Source: Candidimonas humi | GTDB taxonomy: Bacteria; Pseudomonadota; Gammaproteobacteria; Burkholderiales; Burkholderiaceae_B | Direction: 5' to 3' | DNA length: 64,000 bases | Assembly (NCBI RefSeq): GCF_019166065.1 | Contig: NZ_JAHTBN010000005.1 | Span: forward strand, 62,001 to 126,000 | Part shown: piece after piece, positions 16,792-25,726 of the stretch | Numbering within the stretch: position 1 is the first letter of the stretch | Layout of the letters: every line of letters starts with the position of its first letter | The notes under the pieces: generated by a model | The model's database searches: none | Told to the model about the DNA's origin: nothing | What the model saw: the letters and a program-made list of their open reading frames with translations, nothing else | Translations under genes and position numbers: made by a program

Positions 16792-17659
16792 ACGCGGCTA
16801 CCGCTTGTATTTGCTCTTTGTCGAGCCTCGATCCCCATGCCGGCATATGCCCCTGGCGCCCGTCATGGATACTTTTTTCGATGTCGGCCAGCGTGCCGCC
16901 GTGCAGCCAGATGCTGTCGCTGAGCCGGGGCGCGCCCAGCATGGGGTTGCCCTGGCCTTGTGCGCCGTGGCAGGCCGCGCAGGTGGTCTTGAACAAGGGC
17001 TCGGCCGCCTTGGCCATGGCCGCGTCGTGCGGCGCGCCTGACAGGCCCAGCACATACTGGGCCAGGTTCTTGACGGTTTGCTCGCCCATGGCGGCCCAGG
17101 CGGGCATGACGCCGCCGCGGCCATTATGGATGGACGCGACGATGTCCTTGGGACTGCCGCCGTACAGCCAGTCCTGGTCGGTGAGATCGGGGGCGCCGAG
17201 CTTCTGGTTGCCGCGCGCCTGCACGCCATGGCAGGCCGCACAGTTGTCGCCGAACAGGCGACGGCCTAGCTGCAGGGCCTGCGAGTCGGTGGCCAGTTGC
17301 TCCACCGGTTGGGCGCCCAGGCGCTGCGTCAGGCCGTCCGCGCGGGCCTGGTTGGCGGCCGTGTCGCGCGCCAGCTCGCCGTGGGATGTCCAGCCCAGCG
17401 TGCCGCCGAAGCTTCCGAACCCGGGATACAGCACCAGGTAGGCGAAGGCCGCCGCGAACATCGCTCCGGACAGCGCCAGCCACCAGCGCGGCAGTGGCCG
17501 CACGCCCTCGCGCAACACCCCGTGCGCCCAGACATGGCCGGTGGTGCCGTCGTCGCGGGTAGGGATCTTGGCGCGCGGTCCCCACAGGAACAGGAACAGT
17601 GAAATGCCCAGGTTCAGCACCACCAGGAACATAACCCACAATGACCATCCCATGCTCAT
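16736..17659 (-). CDS. ccoP: cbb3-type cytochrome c oxidase subunit III (dihaem)
   Basis: A 307-residue subunit with two N-terminal membrane helices (about 7-26 and 60-78) and two cytochrome c domains. Haem-binding motifs are CAACH at 140-144 and 227-231, with candidate axial Met185 (GGVMPAW) and Met272 (GHMPAW). It passes electrons from periplasmic carriers to CcoO and CcoN. The start at 17659 overlaps the ccoQ stop by four bases. Longer upstream frames lie inside ccoQ and are not credible. Confidence 0.95.
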   Translation of the reverse strand: MSMGWSLWVMFLVVLNLGISLFLFLWGPRAKIPTRDDGTTGHVWAHGVLREGVRPLPRWWLALSGAMFAAAFAYLVLYPGFGSFGGTLGWTSHGELARDTAANQARADGLTQRLGAQPVEQLATDSQALQLGRRLFGDNCAACHGVQARGNQKLGAPDLTDQDWLYGGSPKDIVASIHNGRGGVMPAWAAMGEQTVKNLAQYVLGLSGAPHDAAMAKAAEPLFKTTCAACHGAQGQGNPMLGAPRLSDSIWLHGGTLADIEKSIHDGRQGHMPAWGSRLDKEQIQAVAAYVYHLSHSDAAAGSDVRR

Positions 17660-17901
17660 GGCCGGCCCTCCCCACGCCGCGCGGCCGCTTGCGCGCCAGC
17701 CTGCCCATGAATCGTCGCGGCGCGGCCCGGCCTTGCGTAGTCCGGCCATGCCTGATCCATGTCGTCCAGCATGGGCAGTTGCGCCATGCGGCTGAACACA
17801 GGCCTGTGGCTGCCCTGCCAGGCCCAGATCCAGATGCCGATGAAGACCGCCATCATCAGCAGTATGAATATCCCCACGAAGTGTCCCCAGAGCGGATTCA
17901 T
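17656..17901 (-). CDS. ccoQ: cbb3-type cytochrome oxidase small subunit CcoQ
   Basis: An 81-residue protein with one N-terminal membrane helix (about 5-27, HFVGIFILLMMAVFIGIWIW), then a basic soluble tail. Position between ccoO and ccoP, helix placement and overlapping start/stop codons on both sides identify it as the CcoQ/FixQ subunit. It is somewhat longer than the usual 50-60 residues, with a non-conserved Arg/Ala-rich end. CcoQ stabilises the ccoNOP core in other species. Confidence 0.85.
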   Translation of the reverse strand: MNPLWGHFVGIFILLMMAVFIGIWIWAWQGSHRPVFSRMAQLPMLDDMDQAWPDYARPGRAATIHGQAGAQAAARRGEGRP

Positions 17902-18536
17902 TGCGCATTCCCCTTGGCCGCGGCCGTCGGTTCGTTCTTGATGCCCAGGCCCTGCAGGTAGGCGATGAGCGCGTCCATTTCGGTCTTGCCCGCCAGCATC
18001 TTGGGCGCCGCCGCGATATCGGCGTCGCTGTAGGGGTCGCCCAGGCGGCGCAGCGCCCGCAGCCGCGCCTGCATGTCCGACGGATCGATGGCGGTGCGCG
18101 CCAGCCACGGATAGCCCGGCATATTGGACTGCGGCACCACCTGGCGCGGGTCCATCAGGTGCATGAACTGCCACTGGTCCGAGTACTTGCCACCGACCCG
18201 TGCCAGGTCCGGCCCGGTGCGCTTGGAGCCCCACTGGAACGGCCGGTCGTAGACCGACTCCTCGGCGGTGGAGTAGTGGCCGTAGCGCTGCGTTTCGAAG
18301 CGCTGCGCGCGGATCATCTGCGAGTGGCATAGATAGCAGCCCTCGCGCACATACACGTCGCGTCCGGCCAGGCGCAGCACGTCGTAGGGCTGGACCCCGG
18401 CCGGAGCCTTGATTTCATGGGCCTGCATGAATATGGGCGTGATTTCCGCCAGGCCGCCGAAAGACACCATGACGGCGGTCAGAATGCCCAGCATTCCGGC
18501 GTGTTTCTCTATGAATTCAAAATGCCTGTAAGCCAT
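17898..18536 (-). CDS. ccoO: cbb3-type cytochrome c oxidase subunit II (monohaem)
   Basis: A 212-residue membrane-anchored cytochrome c. An N-terminal helix (about 14-38) is followed by the haem motif CYLCH at 67-71, in the typical sequence VREGCYLCHSQMIR, and by RVGGKYSDQWQFMHLMDPR, where a Met supplies the axial ligand. It forms the CcoNO core with CcoN. The gene overlaps ccoQ by four bases but is separated from ccoN by 205 bases, which is wide for this pair. Confidence 0.95.
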   Translation of the reverse strand: MAYRHFEFIEKHAGMLGILTAVMVSFGGLAEITPIFMQAHEIKAPAGVQPYDVLRLAGRDVYVREGCYLCHSQMIRAQRFETQRYGHYSTAEESVYDRPFQWGSKRTGPDLARVGGKYSDQWQFMHLMDPRQVVPQSNMPGYPWLARTAIDPSDMQARLRALRRLGDPYSDADIAAAPKMLAGKTEMDALIAYLQGLGIKNEPTAAAKGNAQ

Positions 18537-18741
18537 TTGCTTGTCCTTGGCCGCGGTGCGCCCCTGGTCGCCGGCGGCACGCCTTGTTTGCGCGCCGCAC
18601 CGCTGCCTGTCACTGATATCGGATGGTGTTGCCCGCCATGTCGTTTGCCGCTAGCCCCCGGGATCCCGTGCTTTCCGGGGTATCGCGGGAAGTTGCCGCC
18701 TGTGTTTCCCCTGGGTATCGTGCCGGTGGATCCGCGGCGCC

Positions 18742-20205
18742 TCAGGCGGGAGCGGGAATGGGGGCCGGCTCCTGCCGTGGCTCGGGATCGGGTATGGGCA
18801 CGGGGATCGGCGTGATCAGCCGGGCCCGCGCCGCCGCCGCGGTGTACCAGAGATTCCAGGCCATGACCCACATGCCCGAAAGAATCAGCACCCCGCCCAG
18901 CCAGCGCAACAGGTACAGCGGCTTGATCGCGATCAGGCTGTCCAGGAAGGAGTAGGTCAGCGATCCGTCGGGCAGGGTGGCGCGCCACATGATGCCCTCG
19001 GTGATGCCGGCCGCCCACATCGAGGCCACGTACAGCAGTGTCCCGGCCAGGTGCAGCCAGAAGTGCAGTTCCATGGCCTTGTGCGAATGCATCGCCGGAC
19101 GTCCCAGGGCGCGCGGCGCCATCGCGTACAGCGAGCCTATGGTGATCATCGCCACCCAGCCCAGCGAGCCTGAATGCACGTGCGCTATGGTCCAGTCGGT
19201 GTAGTGCGACAGCGAGTTCACCGACTTGATCGCCATCATCGAGCCTTCGAAAGTCGAGGCGGCATAGAACACCAGCGCAAGCACCATGAACTTCGCGGCG
19301 GGGTCGCTGCGCAACCGGTGCCAGGAACCGTTGAAGGTCAGCAGGCCATTGGCCGCCGAACCCCAGCTCGGCATCAGCAGTACCAGCGAGAAGGCCATGC
19401 CCACCGATTGCACCCAGTCCGGCAGTGCGGTGTACATCAGGTGGTGCGAACCGGCCCACATGTAGACCGAGATCAGCGCCCAGAAATTCACTATGGAAAA
19501 GCGGTAGCTCCACAACGGCTGCTGGGCCTGGCGCGGCACGAAGTAGTACATCATGCCCAGGAACCCGGCGGTCAGGAAGAAGGCCACGGCATTGTGCCCG
19601 TACCACCACTGCACCATGGCGTCGACCACGCCCGAATAGATCGGGTAGGACTTGGTCAGCGACACCGGTATCGCCAGGTTGTTGACGATGTGCAGCAGGC
19701 CCACCGCGATGATGAAGGCGCCGTAGTACCAGCAGGCCACGTAGATGTGGCGGATGCGCCGGCGCGCCAGGCTGGCGAAGAACACCACGCCGAATGACAC
19801 CCAGACCACGGCGATGAGAATATCGATGAACCATTCCGGCTCGGCGTATTCCTTGCTCTGGGTGATCCCCAGCGGCATGGTCGTCATCGCCAGCACGCAG
19901 ATCAGTTGCCAGCCCCAGAAGGTAAAGCCGGCCAGCCGTCCGCAGGCGAGCCGGGCATGGCCGGTGCGCTGCACGACGTAGTAGCAGGTGCCCATCAGCG
20001 CCGAGCCGCCAAACGCGAAAATGACGCCGAAAGTGTGATCGGGCCGGATGCGGCTGAAGGTCAGCCACGGGACATTGAAATTCAATGCCGGCCACATCAA
20101 CTGGGCCGCGGCCAGCACGCCCACCGACATGCCTATGATTCCCCAAACTGCGGCGGCCAACAGAAACTGGCGCACCACCTTATCGTTGTAATACTCGTCC
20201 TGCAT
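18742..20205 (-). CDS. ccoN: cbb3-type cytochrome c oxidase subunit I
   Basis: A 487-residue, roughly 12-helix catalytic subunit that binds two b-type haems and CuB. Recognisable parts are [18 protein letters not shown], the [15 protein letters not shown] helix with the paired His ligands of CuB, and [13 protein letters not shown] with the haem ligands. The ATG at 20205 gives the usual start. The C-terminus ends in a Pro-rich alternating tail ([11 protein letters not shown] and APIPAPA) that is not part of the family core. An FNR-type box lies 55 bases upstream, as expected for a high-affinity oxidase made at low oxygen. Confidence 0.95.
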   Translation of the reverse strand: MQDEYYNDKVVRQFLLAAAVWGIIGMSVGVLAAAQLMWPALNFNVPWLTFSRIRPDHTFGVIFAFGGSALMGTCYYVVQRTGHARLACGRLAGFTFWGWQLICVLAMTTMPLGITQSKEYAEPEWFIDILIAVVWVSFGVVFFASLARRRIRHIYVACWYYGAFIIAVGLLHIVNNLAIPVSLTKSYPIYSGVVDAMVQWWYGHNAVAFFLTAGFLGMMYYFVPRQAQQPLWSYRFSIVNFWALISVYMWAGSHHLMYTALPDWVQSVGMAFSLVLLMPSWGSAANGLLTFNGSWHRLRSDPAAKFMVLALVFYAASTFEGSMMAIKSVNSLSHYTDWTIAHVHSGSLGWVAMITIGSLYAMAPRALGRPAMHSHKAMELHFWLHLAGTLLYVASMWAAGITEGIMWRATLPDGSLTYSFLDSLIAIKPLYLLRWLGGVLILSGMWVMAWNLWYTAAAARARLITPIPVPIPDPEPRQEPAPIPAPA

Positions 20206-20259
20206 GAAAACTCCCCGAACGGACGAGCATCAGCTTACCGGGGTGCATCGGGCAATACT

Positions 20260-20273
20260 TTGATGCGGATCAA
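20260..20273 (-). promoter_or_regulatory. FNR/ANR-type anaerobox upstream of ccoN
   Basis: TTGAT-GCGG-ATCAA is a perfect match to the FNR/ANR consensus TTGAT-N4-ATCAA. Its centre is about 61 bases from the ccoN ATG, which would allow a class II promoter with a short leader. It predicts induction of the cbb3 cluster when oxygen is low. The regulator gene itself is not in the window. The remaining 264 bases (20274-20537) up to the next gene show no other feature. Confidence 0.75.
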
Positions 20274-20537
20274 ACTAATGTGAAATAGTGCGCCGCGGGC
20301 GGGAAAGGCCGATGGCGTGGGGCATCGGTGCATCGCGGCGGGTGTCGCCGGTTTGGCGGGTGTGCCAGGTGTGGCAGAGGAGGCGGAGGCGTCAAGCGTG
20401 GCGGCCGGAGGCCCCGAAAAAGGCGGCGTCCGGCAATCCCGGCCATCGGCGGCCGGGATTGGGTAAACGATGCGGCGGGAAAAGGGCGGCATGGAGGCCC
20501 GGGCGGCCCCCGTGTTCGTCGCGGCCCCTGAACGGCG

Positions 20538-21056
20538 CTACGCGGACAGGCTGCCCAGGAAATCCATTTTTCCGACTTCGACGCCGCAGTGGCGCAGAAT
20601 GTCGTAAGCGGTCGTCACATGGAAGTAGAAATTGGGCAGCACGAAATTCAGCAAGTATGCCTGCCCGTCGAATGTAATGGCATGCTTGCCCAGCTTGAGC
20701 ACTATTTCCCGGTGTTCCGAGCCATCGATTTGTTCAGGGCGGACGCTCGCCAGAAAGTCTATCGTCTTGGCGATGCGCGCCGACAGTTCGGGGAAGGTGG
20801 TTTCCGTATCTTCGAACTTGGGTGTTTCCACCCCGGCCAGCCGCGCCGCACAGCCTTTCGCCGTGTCGGTGGCGACCTGCACCTGGCGGGCCAGCGCGAA
20901 CATGTCGGGGTACAGCCGGCTGCCGATCAGCACCGCCGGGTCTATCTTGTGCGCCTCGGCATGCGCCGCCCCTTTGGCGAGAATGGTGTCGAGGATCTTC
21001 AGACTACGAGTCAGCGTCGCAATGGACGCCTGGTACATCGGAATGCCGGCCATCAT
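20538..21056 (-). CDS. DUF1993 family protein
   Basis: A 172-residue soluble protein that matches the DUF1993 family by its start (MYQASIATLTRSLKILDTILAKG), the LYPDMFALARQVQVATDTAKG segment and the FHVTTAYDILRHCGVEVGK ending. The fold resembles DinB-like four-helix bundles; no enzymatic activity is established. The start is at 21056 (or 21053, two adjacent Met codons). Longer upstream frames have no family similarity. It is a monocistronic gene. Confidence 0.85.
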   Translation of the reverse strand: MMAGIPMYQASIATLTRSLKILDTILAKGAAHAEAHKIDPAVLIGSRLYPDMFALARQVQVATDTAKGCAARLAGVETPKFEDTETTFPELSARIAKTIDFLASVRPEQIDGSEHREIVLKLGKHAITFDGQAYLLNFVLPNFYFHVTTAYDILRHCGVEVGKMDFLGSLSA

Positions 21057-21202
21057 GAGTCTCCGTAACCGTGTGTGCGGGAAGGCTTTTATTCTAGCTC
21101 TGCGCCGCAAGGGTTTTTGCGTGGCGCCGGACCGGCGCGGAACCACGGAGGCTGCGCGGGCCGGGCCCTCGGCGGGCCGGCCGCCTGGCCGCCGGCGCCA
21201 GC

Positions 21203-23536
21203 TCAGCCGTGCGTTGCGGGCTGATGCGCCCCGCCCGGTTCGATCGCGGGGACGTCGAAGGCGTGCACGGCGGGCGCCGGGCCGTCCCATTTGCAGATTT
21301 CCACCAGGGCGGATTGGGGGCTGGGGCCTTGCGTCAGGCGCGAAGTCCCGACGTCCAGGGTCAGCACGTTGGGGTTGCCATGGCGTTCCAGGGTCGAACT
21401 GTCGGGATCGAACCAGGCGCCGGTAGGCAGCGCCGCGACGCCCTCCATGGTCTTGGGATCTATGGTGGCGGCCGCCAGGCATGCGCCACGGTCGTTGTAT
21501 ATCTTGACGAGATCGCCGTCGGCGATTCCCCGCCGCGCGGCGTCGGACGGCGAGATGTAGACGCGCTGCCGCCCCTTGAGCTTGAGTTCCGCCGAGGTTT
21601 TTCCCGCGTCCAATTGGGAATGCAGCTTGTCGGCCGGCTGCGGAGTCATCAGGTGCAGCGGGAAGCGTTCGGCGGCCTTGGCGCCCAGCCATTCAGCGGG
21701 CTCCAGCCACATGGGATGCGCGGGGCAGTCGTCGTAGCCGAAGGCGGCGATGCGCTCGGAATAGATCTCGATCTTGCCGGACGGGGTTTGCAGCGGATGC
21801 GCCTCGGGGTCTTGCCGGAAAGTGTCGAACAGCACGTATTCCCGGTCGGGCTCGGGCAGTTCCAGGTAGCCGGCGCGCCAGAATTCTTCGAATTCGGGAG
21901 CCTGCATGCCGGCGCCGCGCCAGTTTTTCGCCAGCCGTTCATAGATGTGCCTGAGCCATTGGCCTTCGTCGCGCCCTTCCGTGAACTCGGCCTCGTGGCC
22001 GGCCAGCGCCGATAATTCCCGGTAGATGTCGAAGTCGTTGCGGCTCTGGGCATAGGGGGCCAGGGCCTTGTGCATGGCAAGCACATAGCGGTCGCGCGAA
22101 GATCCGCCTATATCGTTGCGCTCCAGCGTCGTGGTGGCGGGCAGCACGATGTCCGCCCGGCGCGCGGTGGGCGTCCACCAGCTATCGTGTACGACTATGG
22201 TTTCGGGTACGCTCCAGGCGCGCGCCATGCGATTCAGGTCTTGATGGTGGTGGAACGGGTTGCCGCCGGCCCAGTAGATCAGCTTGATGTCGGGGTAGGC
22301 GCCCGTGCTGCCGTTGAATTCGTAGCGGGCGCCGGGGTGCAGCAGCATGTCCGCGGTGCGCGCCACGGGAATCGAGCGGGCCGCCGGGTTCTTGCCCGCG
22401 GACATTTCCGGCGACGCCACGCCCGGGCGCGGATTACCCACGCCATTCATGGATCCGTGGCCGAAGGCGAAGCCGCCTCCGGGCAGGCCGATCTGGCCCA
22501 GGGCCGCGGCCAGTGCGATGCTGGCCCAGTAGGGCTGCTCGCCGCGATGGGCGCGCTGCAGCGACCATGCGCAAGTCAGCAGGCTGCGGCTTGCGGCGGC
22601 CTGGCGGGCGAGCGCCCGGATGTCTTCGGCGGGCACGCCGCACACTTGTTGCGCCCAGGCCGCGCTCTTGGCCGTGCCGTCGGATTTGCCGAGTACGTAG
22701 TCGGCAAACCTGTCGAAGCCCGTGCAATGTGTATGGACGAAGTCGGCGTCGTGGCGGTTTTCCACCAGCAAGGTGTGCACCAGTGCGAGCATCATCGCGG
22801 TGTCGGTGTTGGGCCTGATCGGGATCCAGCGCGCCGGCACGCCGTCCGGCACATCGGCGCGAGTCGGGCTGACCACCACGAATTCCAGGCCGGCCTGGCG
22901 CGCCCGCTCGATCCAGCGTGGCGCGGAATGTTCGCCCGCGCCTCCCGAAGTGATCTGCGTATTGCGCAGCGGCAGGCCGCCGAAGGCAATCAGCAGCTTG
23001 GTGTGGGCCGCGACGCTGTTCCAGTCGGTTACGCGGCCAGTGACGGGAGCATAAGTGCCGATGATGTAGGGCAGCAGAAATTGCGCCGCGCCCCAGCTGT
23101 AGTTGCCGGCCTGGTCCACGCAGCCGCCGCCCGCATAGAGGTAGCGGTGGGTGAGGGTGCGCGCATGGTGCAGCCGGCCGGCCGACGACCAGCCGTAGGA
23201 GCCGCCGAAAATCGATGTGTCGCCATGTGCGGCCCGCACTCGGGCCAGTTCGTCCGCGACCAGCTTCAGCGCGGTGTCCCAGTCGACCTCCACGAAGGGC
23301 TCGGCGCCGCGGTCGGCGCCGTCGGCCCGCTGGCGATCGCGCAGCCAGCTCTTGCGGACCGCGGGCCGGGCGATGCGCAGGTCGGAATGCACCATGCCGG
23401 GCATGGACTCCAGGATGGAAGAGGGCGCCGGGTCGTAGCGGAACGGTTCGCAGGCTACCAGGCGATTGTTTTCGACCACCGCAGTGAAAGCGCCCCAATG
23501 GGACAGGCTGGGATAGCGTTCGGTACTTGCAGGCAT
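21203..23536 (-). CDS. Molybdopterin-dependent oxidoreductase, BisC/DMSO-reductase type (S-/N-oxide reductase)
   Basis: A 777-residue enzyme of the DMSO reductase superfamily. The motif GGSYGWSSAGRLHHA holds the serine that coordinates molybdenum in BisC, TorA and DmsA-like enzymes. Other family blocks are LIAFGGLPLRNTQITSGG, GLPGGGFAFGHGSMNG, the WAGGNPFHHHQDLNRM stretch and the C-terminal dinucleotide-binding part from about residue 650. There is no N-terminal Fe-S cysteine set and no Tat signal, so it resembles the cytoplasmic biotin or methionine sulfoxide reductase group. The ATG at 23536 is chosen; a GTG at 23557 is possible. It is divergent from the dapA-like gene. Confidence 0.88.
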   Translation of the reverse strand: MPASTERYPSLSHWGAFTAVVENNRLVACEPFRYDPAPSSILESMPGMVHSDLRIARPAVRKSWLRDRQRADGADRGAEPFVEVDWDTALKLVADELARVRAAHGDTSIFGGSYGWSSAGRLHHARTLTHRYLYAGGGCVDQAGNYSWGAAQFLLPYIIGTYAPVTGRVTDWNSVAAHTKLLIAFGGLPLRNTQITSGGAGEHSAPRWIERARQAGLEFVVVSPTRADVPDGVPARWIPIRPNTDTAMMLALVHTLLVENRHDADFVHTHCTGFDRFADYVLGKSDGTAKSAAWAQQVCGVPAEDIRALARQAAASRSLLTCAWSLQRAHRGEQPYWASIALAAALGQIGLPGGGFAFGHGSMNGVGNPRPGVASPEMSAGKNPAARSIPVARTADMLLHPGARYEFNGSTGAYPDIKLIYWAGGNPFHHHQDLNRMARAWSVPETIVVHDSWWTPTARRADIVLPATTTLERNDIGGSSRDRYVLAMHKALAPYAQSRNDFDIYRELSALAGHEAEFTEGRDEGQWLRHIYERLAKNWRGAGMQAPEFEEFWRAGYLELPEPDREYVLFDTFRQDPEAHPLQTPSGKIEIYSERIAAFGYDDCPAHPMWLEPAEWLGAKAAERFPLHLMTPQPADKLHSQLDAGKTSAELKLKGRQRVYISPSDAARRGIADGDLVKIYNDRGACLAAATIDPKTMEGVAALPTGAWFDPDSSTLERHGNPNVLTLDVGTSRLTQGPSPQSALVEICKWDGPAPAVHAFDVPAIEPGGAHQPATHG

Positions 23537-23887
23537 GTCGCCGTTTCCATGTGGCACCCGCTACGTACGGTCGGCCGCATCGGGAATGTTTTTCGCGGGG
23601 CCGGGCCTGAGCCGGGACCCGCGTCGATATTCGCCATTTTAGGCATTAGCTAATGAATAATTTTTCCTATTTATCGGGAAAAACGGGCGGATAACAAAAA
23701 AAATTTCATACCGCTGCGGCATATACTGGCATTGTGATCTGCGGCCGCAAAGGCGGAACATCCGGTCCGGATATGGCGGGCGGTGCGGCAGGTCGCCATG
23801 TTGCGGGGTGTCGTGCTGCGCATGCGACGCCGCCCGGGAGGCGGGCCCCGTAGTCATCCAAATTCAATATCAATTGGTGGAATCGCA
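23537..23887. promoter_or_regulatory. AT-rich divergent control region with a perfect palindrome
   Basis: This 351-base region separates the molybdoenzyme from the divergent dapA-like operon. Its middle is AT-rich, unlike its surroundings. CATTAGCTAATG at 23644-23655 is a perfect 12-bp palindrome, and TATACT at about 23722 resembles a -10 element for the plus-strand operon, without a good -35 partner. That pattern suggests control by an activator or repressor encoded elsewhere. No gene is seen inside. Confidence 0.45.
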
Positions 23888-24823
23888 ATGGCTAAGATGA
23901 AGATCGAAGGGTCCTTCGTGGCTCTCATTACCCCTTTCAACCGCGACGGGACGGTGGATTTCGAGGGCTTTCGCACCTTGCTGAAGTTCCAGGAAGACCA
24001 CGGCACGGCTGCCGTGCTCATCATGGGCTCGACCGGCGAAGTGTCCATGCTGTCGCAGCAGGAACGCCAGCAGATCATCGTCGAGACGGCCAAGATGAAA
24101 ACCGGCAAGATGAAGTTCTTCTACGGCTGCACCGGCAATAATACCGACACCACCGTCGATTACCTGCGCTTTGCGCGCGCCAACGGCGCGGACGGGGCCA
24201 TTCTTGCCGCTCCCGCGTATATCTGCGGCTCGGAATCCGACATCGAAGACTACTTCCTGGAAGTGGCCGATGCGACCGACCTGCCCCTGGGCATCTACAA
24301 CAACCCGCCGCGGGTCAAGACCGATCTGCATTGGGACAACCTGCTGCGCATCTTCAAGCATCCCAATTACGTCGTGCACAAGGAATCCACCACCAGGGTG
24401 GGCCAGGTGGCGCAGGTGCTGCACGCCCGTCCCGACGTGGCCGTGATGTGCTGCGATTCGCCCAATCTGGGCCTGGTGGTGCCCACCATGAGCCTGGGCG
24501 GCCACGGCACCGCCAACATGACCGGCAACATCGCCCCGGCCGAAATGGCCACGATTTCCCGGCCCTGGAGCTCGCCCGAAGTGTCCGTGAGCTTCCGCGA
24601 GACCTACTTGCACATGCTGCCGATGCTGCATTTCTCGTATTCGGCCATCAATCCCGTGGCCATCAAGTCGCTGCTCAAGGCCGTGGGCCTGCCTGCGGGC
24701 GAACTGCGCAAGCCGCTCAAGGGGCTGCCGGATGCGGCGCTGCAGCAAGGCCTGCGTGCGGTGCGCGAACTCGGGCTGGACAAGAAGTATGGCTGGACTT
24801 CGCGTGAACTGAAAGCGGCCTGA
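23888..24823 (+). CDS. Dihydrodipicolinate synthase/N-acetylneuraminate lyase family protein
   Basis: A 311-residue class I aldolase of the DapA family. The Schiff-base lysine is Lys165 in VVHKEST, the catalytic tyrosine is Tyr137 in GIYNNPPR, and GSTGE (48-51 region) is the substrate-carboxylate loop. The start at 23888 is preferred because the upstream extension to 23783 lacks similarity. It is followed after 15 bases by an SDR gene and then a Bug receptor. This context suggests a catabolic or keto-acid aldolase rather than the lysine-pathway DapA. The substrate is not known. Confidence 0.85.
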   Translation: MAKMKIEGSFVALITPFNRDGTVDFEGFRTLLKFQEDHGTAAVLIMGSTGEVSMLSQQERQQIIVETAKMKTGKMKFFYGCTGNNTDTTVDYLRFARANGADGAILAAPAYICGSESDIEDYFLEVADATDLPLGIYNNPPRVKTDLHWDNLLRIFKHPNYVVHKESTTRVGQVAQVLHARPDVAVMCCDSPNLGLVVPTMSLGGHGTANMTGNIAPAEMATISRPWSSPEVSVSFRETYLHMLPMLHFSYSAINPVAIKSLLKAVGLPAGELRKPLKGLPDAALQQGLRAVRELGLDKKYGWTSRELKAA

Positions 24824-24838
24824 CCGCAGGAGCGCTCC

Positions 24839-25618
24839 ATGGATCTTGGCATTCAAGGCCGGCAGGCCCTGGTGTTCGGCGGCAGCCGCGGCATGGGGCG
24901 CGCCTGCGCACTGCGATTCGCGCAGGAAGGGGTGGACGTGACGATTGCCGCACGCACCCGCGAGACCTTGCAGCGGGCGGCCGAGGAAATGTCTGCCGAG
25001 GCCGGCAACCCCGTGCACTTCGTGGTGGCCGACATCACCACCGCCGCGGGGCGCGATGCCGCGCTGGCGGCTTGTCCGGCTCCCGACATACTGGTGAACA
25101 ACGCCGACGGCCCGATCCCCGGCGATTTCCGGCAATGGGTCCCGGAAGACTGGCACCAGGCGCTGGACGCGATGATGGTAGGCCCCATAGAAATGATCCG
25201 CCGCACGGTCGATGGCATGATCGAACGCAAGTTCGGGCGCATCGTCAACATCGTGTCGCGCAGCGTCAAGACGCCGCAGCTCGAAATGGGGCTGTCCAAC
25301 GGCGCGCGCTCCGGGCTGGTGGGCTTTGTCGCGGGCCTGGCGCGCCAGACCGTGCGGCACAACGTCACCATCAACAATCTATTGCCCGGCCCCTTCGACA
25401 CCGACGCGCAGCGCCGGCACATAGAGGGCATGCTGGAAATGACGGGCAAATCCTTCGACCAGTTGTGGAAGGAACGCAGCAGCGGCAATCCGGCGGGGCG
25501 TTACGGACGGCCGGAAGAGCTGGGTGCGCTGTGCGCGTTCGTCTGCTCGATGCACACGGGCTATATAACGGGCCAGAGCCTGCTGATAGACGGCGGCGGC
25601 TACCCCGGAACTTTTTGA
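24839..25618 (+). CDS. SDR family protein with altered catalytic Tyr/Lys
   Basis: A 259-residue Rossmann protein with the cofactor motif GGSRGMG (14-20) and the NNADG motif (88-91). Ser140 of the catalytic set is present. Aligning the following helix with FabG (NYAAAKAGL) puts Ser153 in place of the Tyr and Arg157 in place of the Lys, within GLSNGARSGL. The protein may therefore use different chemistry or have lost reductase activity. It lies 15 bases after the dapA-like gene, and the Bug receptor follows. The C-terminal DGGGYPGTF is family-typical. Confidence 0.88.
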   Translation: MDLGIQGRQALVFGGSRGMGRACALRFAQEGVDVTIAARTRETLQRAAEEMSAEAGNPVHFVVADITTAAGRDAALAACPAPDILVNNADGPIPGDFRQWVPEDWHQALDAMMVGPIEMIRRTVDGMIERKFGRIVNIVSRSVKTPQLEMGLSNGARSGLVGFVAGLARQTVRHNVTINNLLPGPFDTDAQRRHIEGMLEMTGKSFDQLWKERSSGNPAGRYGRPEELGALCAFVCSMHTGYITGQSLLIDGGGYPGTF

Positions 25619-25726
25619 TTGCCATGCAGGCCGCCGCGGGTTTGTGTTCCGCGCAGCGGCGCATATAAATACAGAAGTATAGCGACAAGACGAAGACAGT
25701 CCTGTTATCCGCATAGGGAGAAGTTG

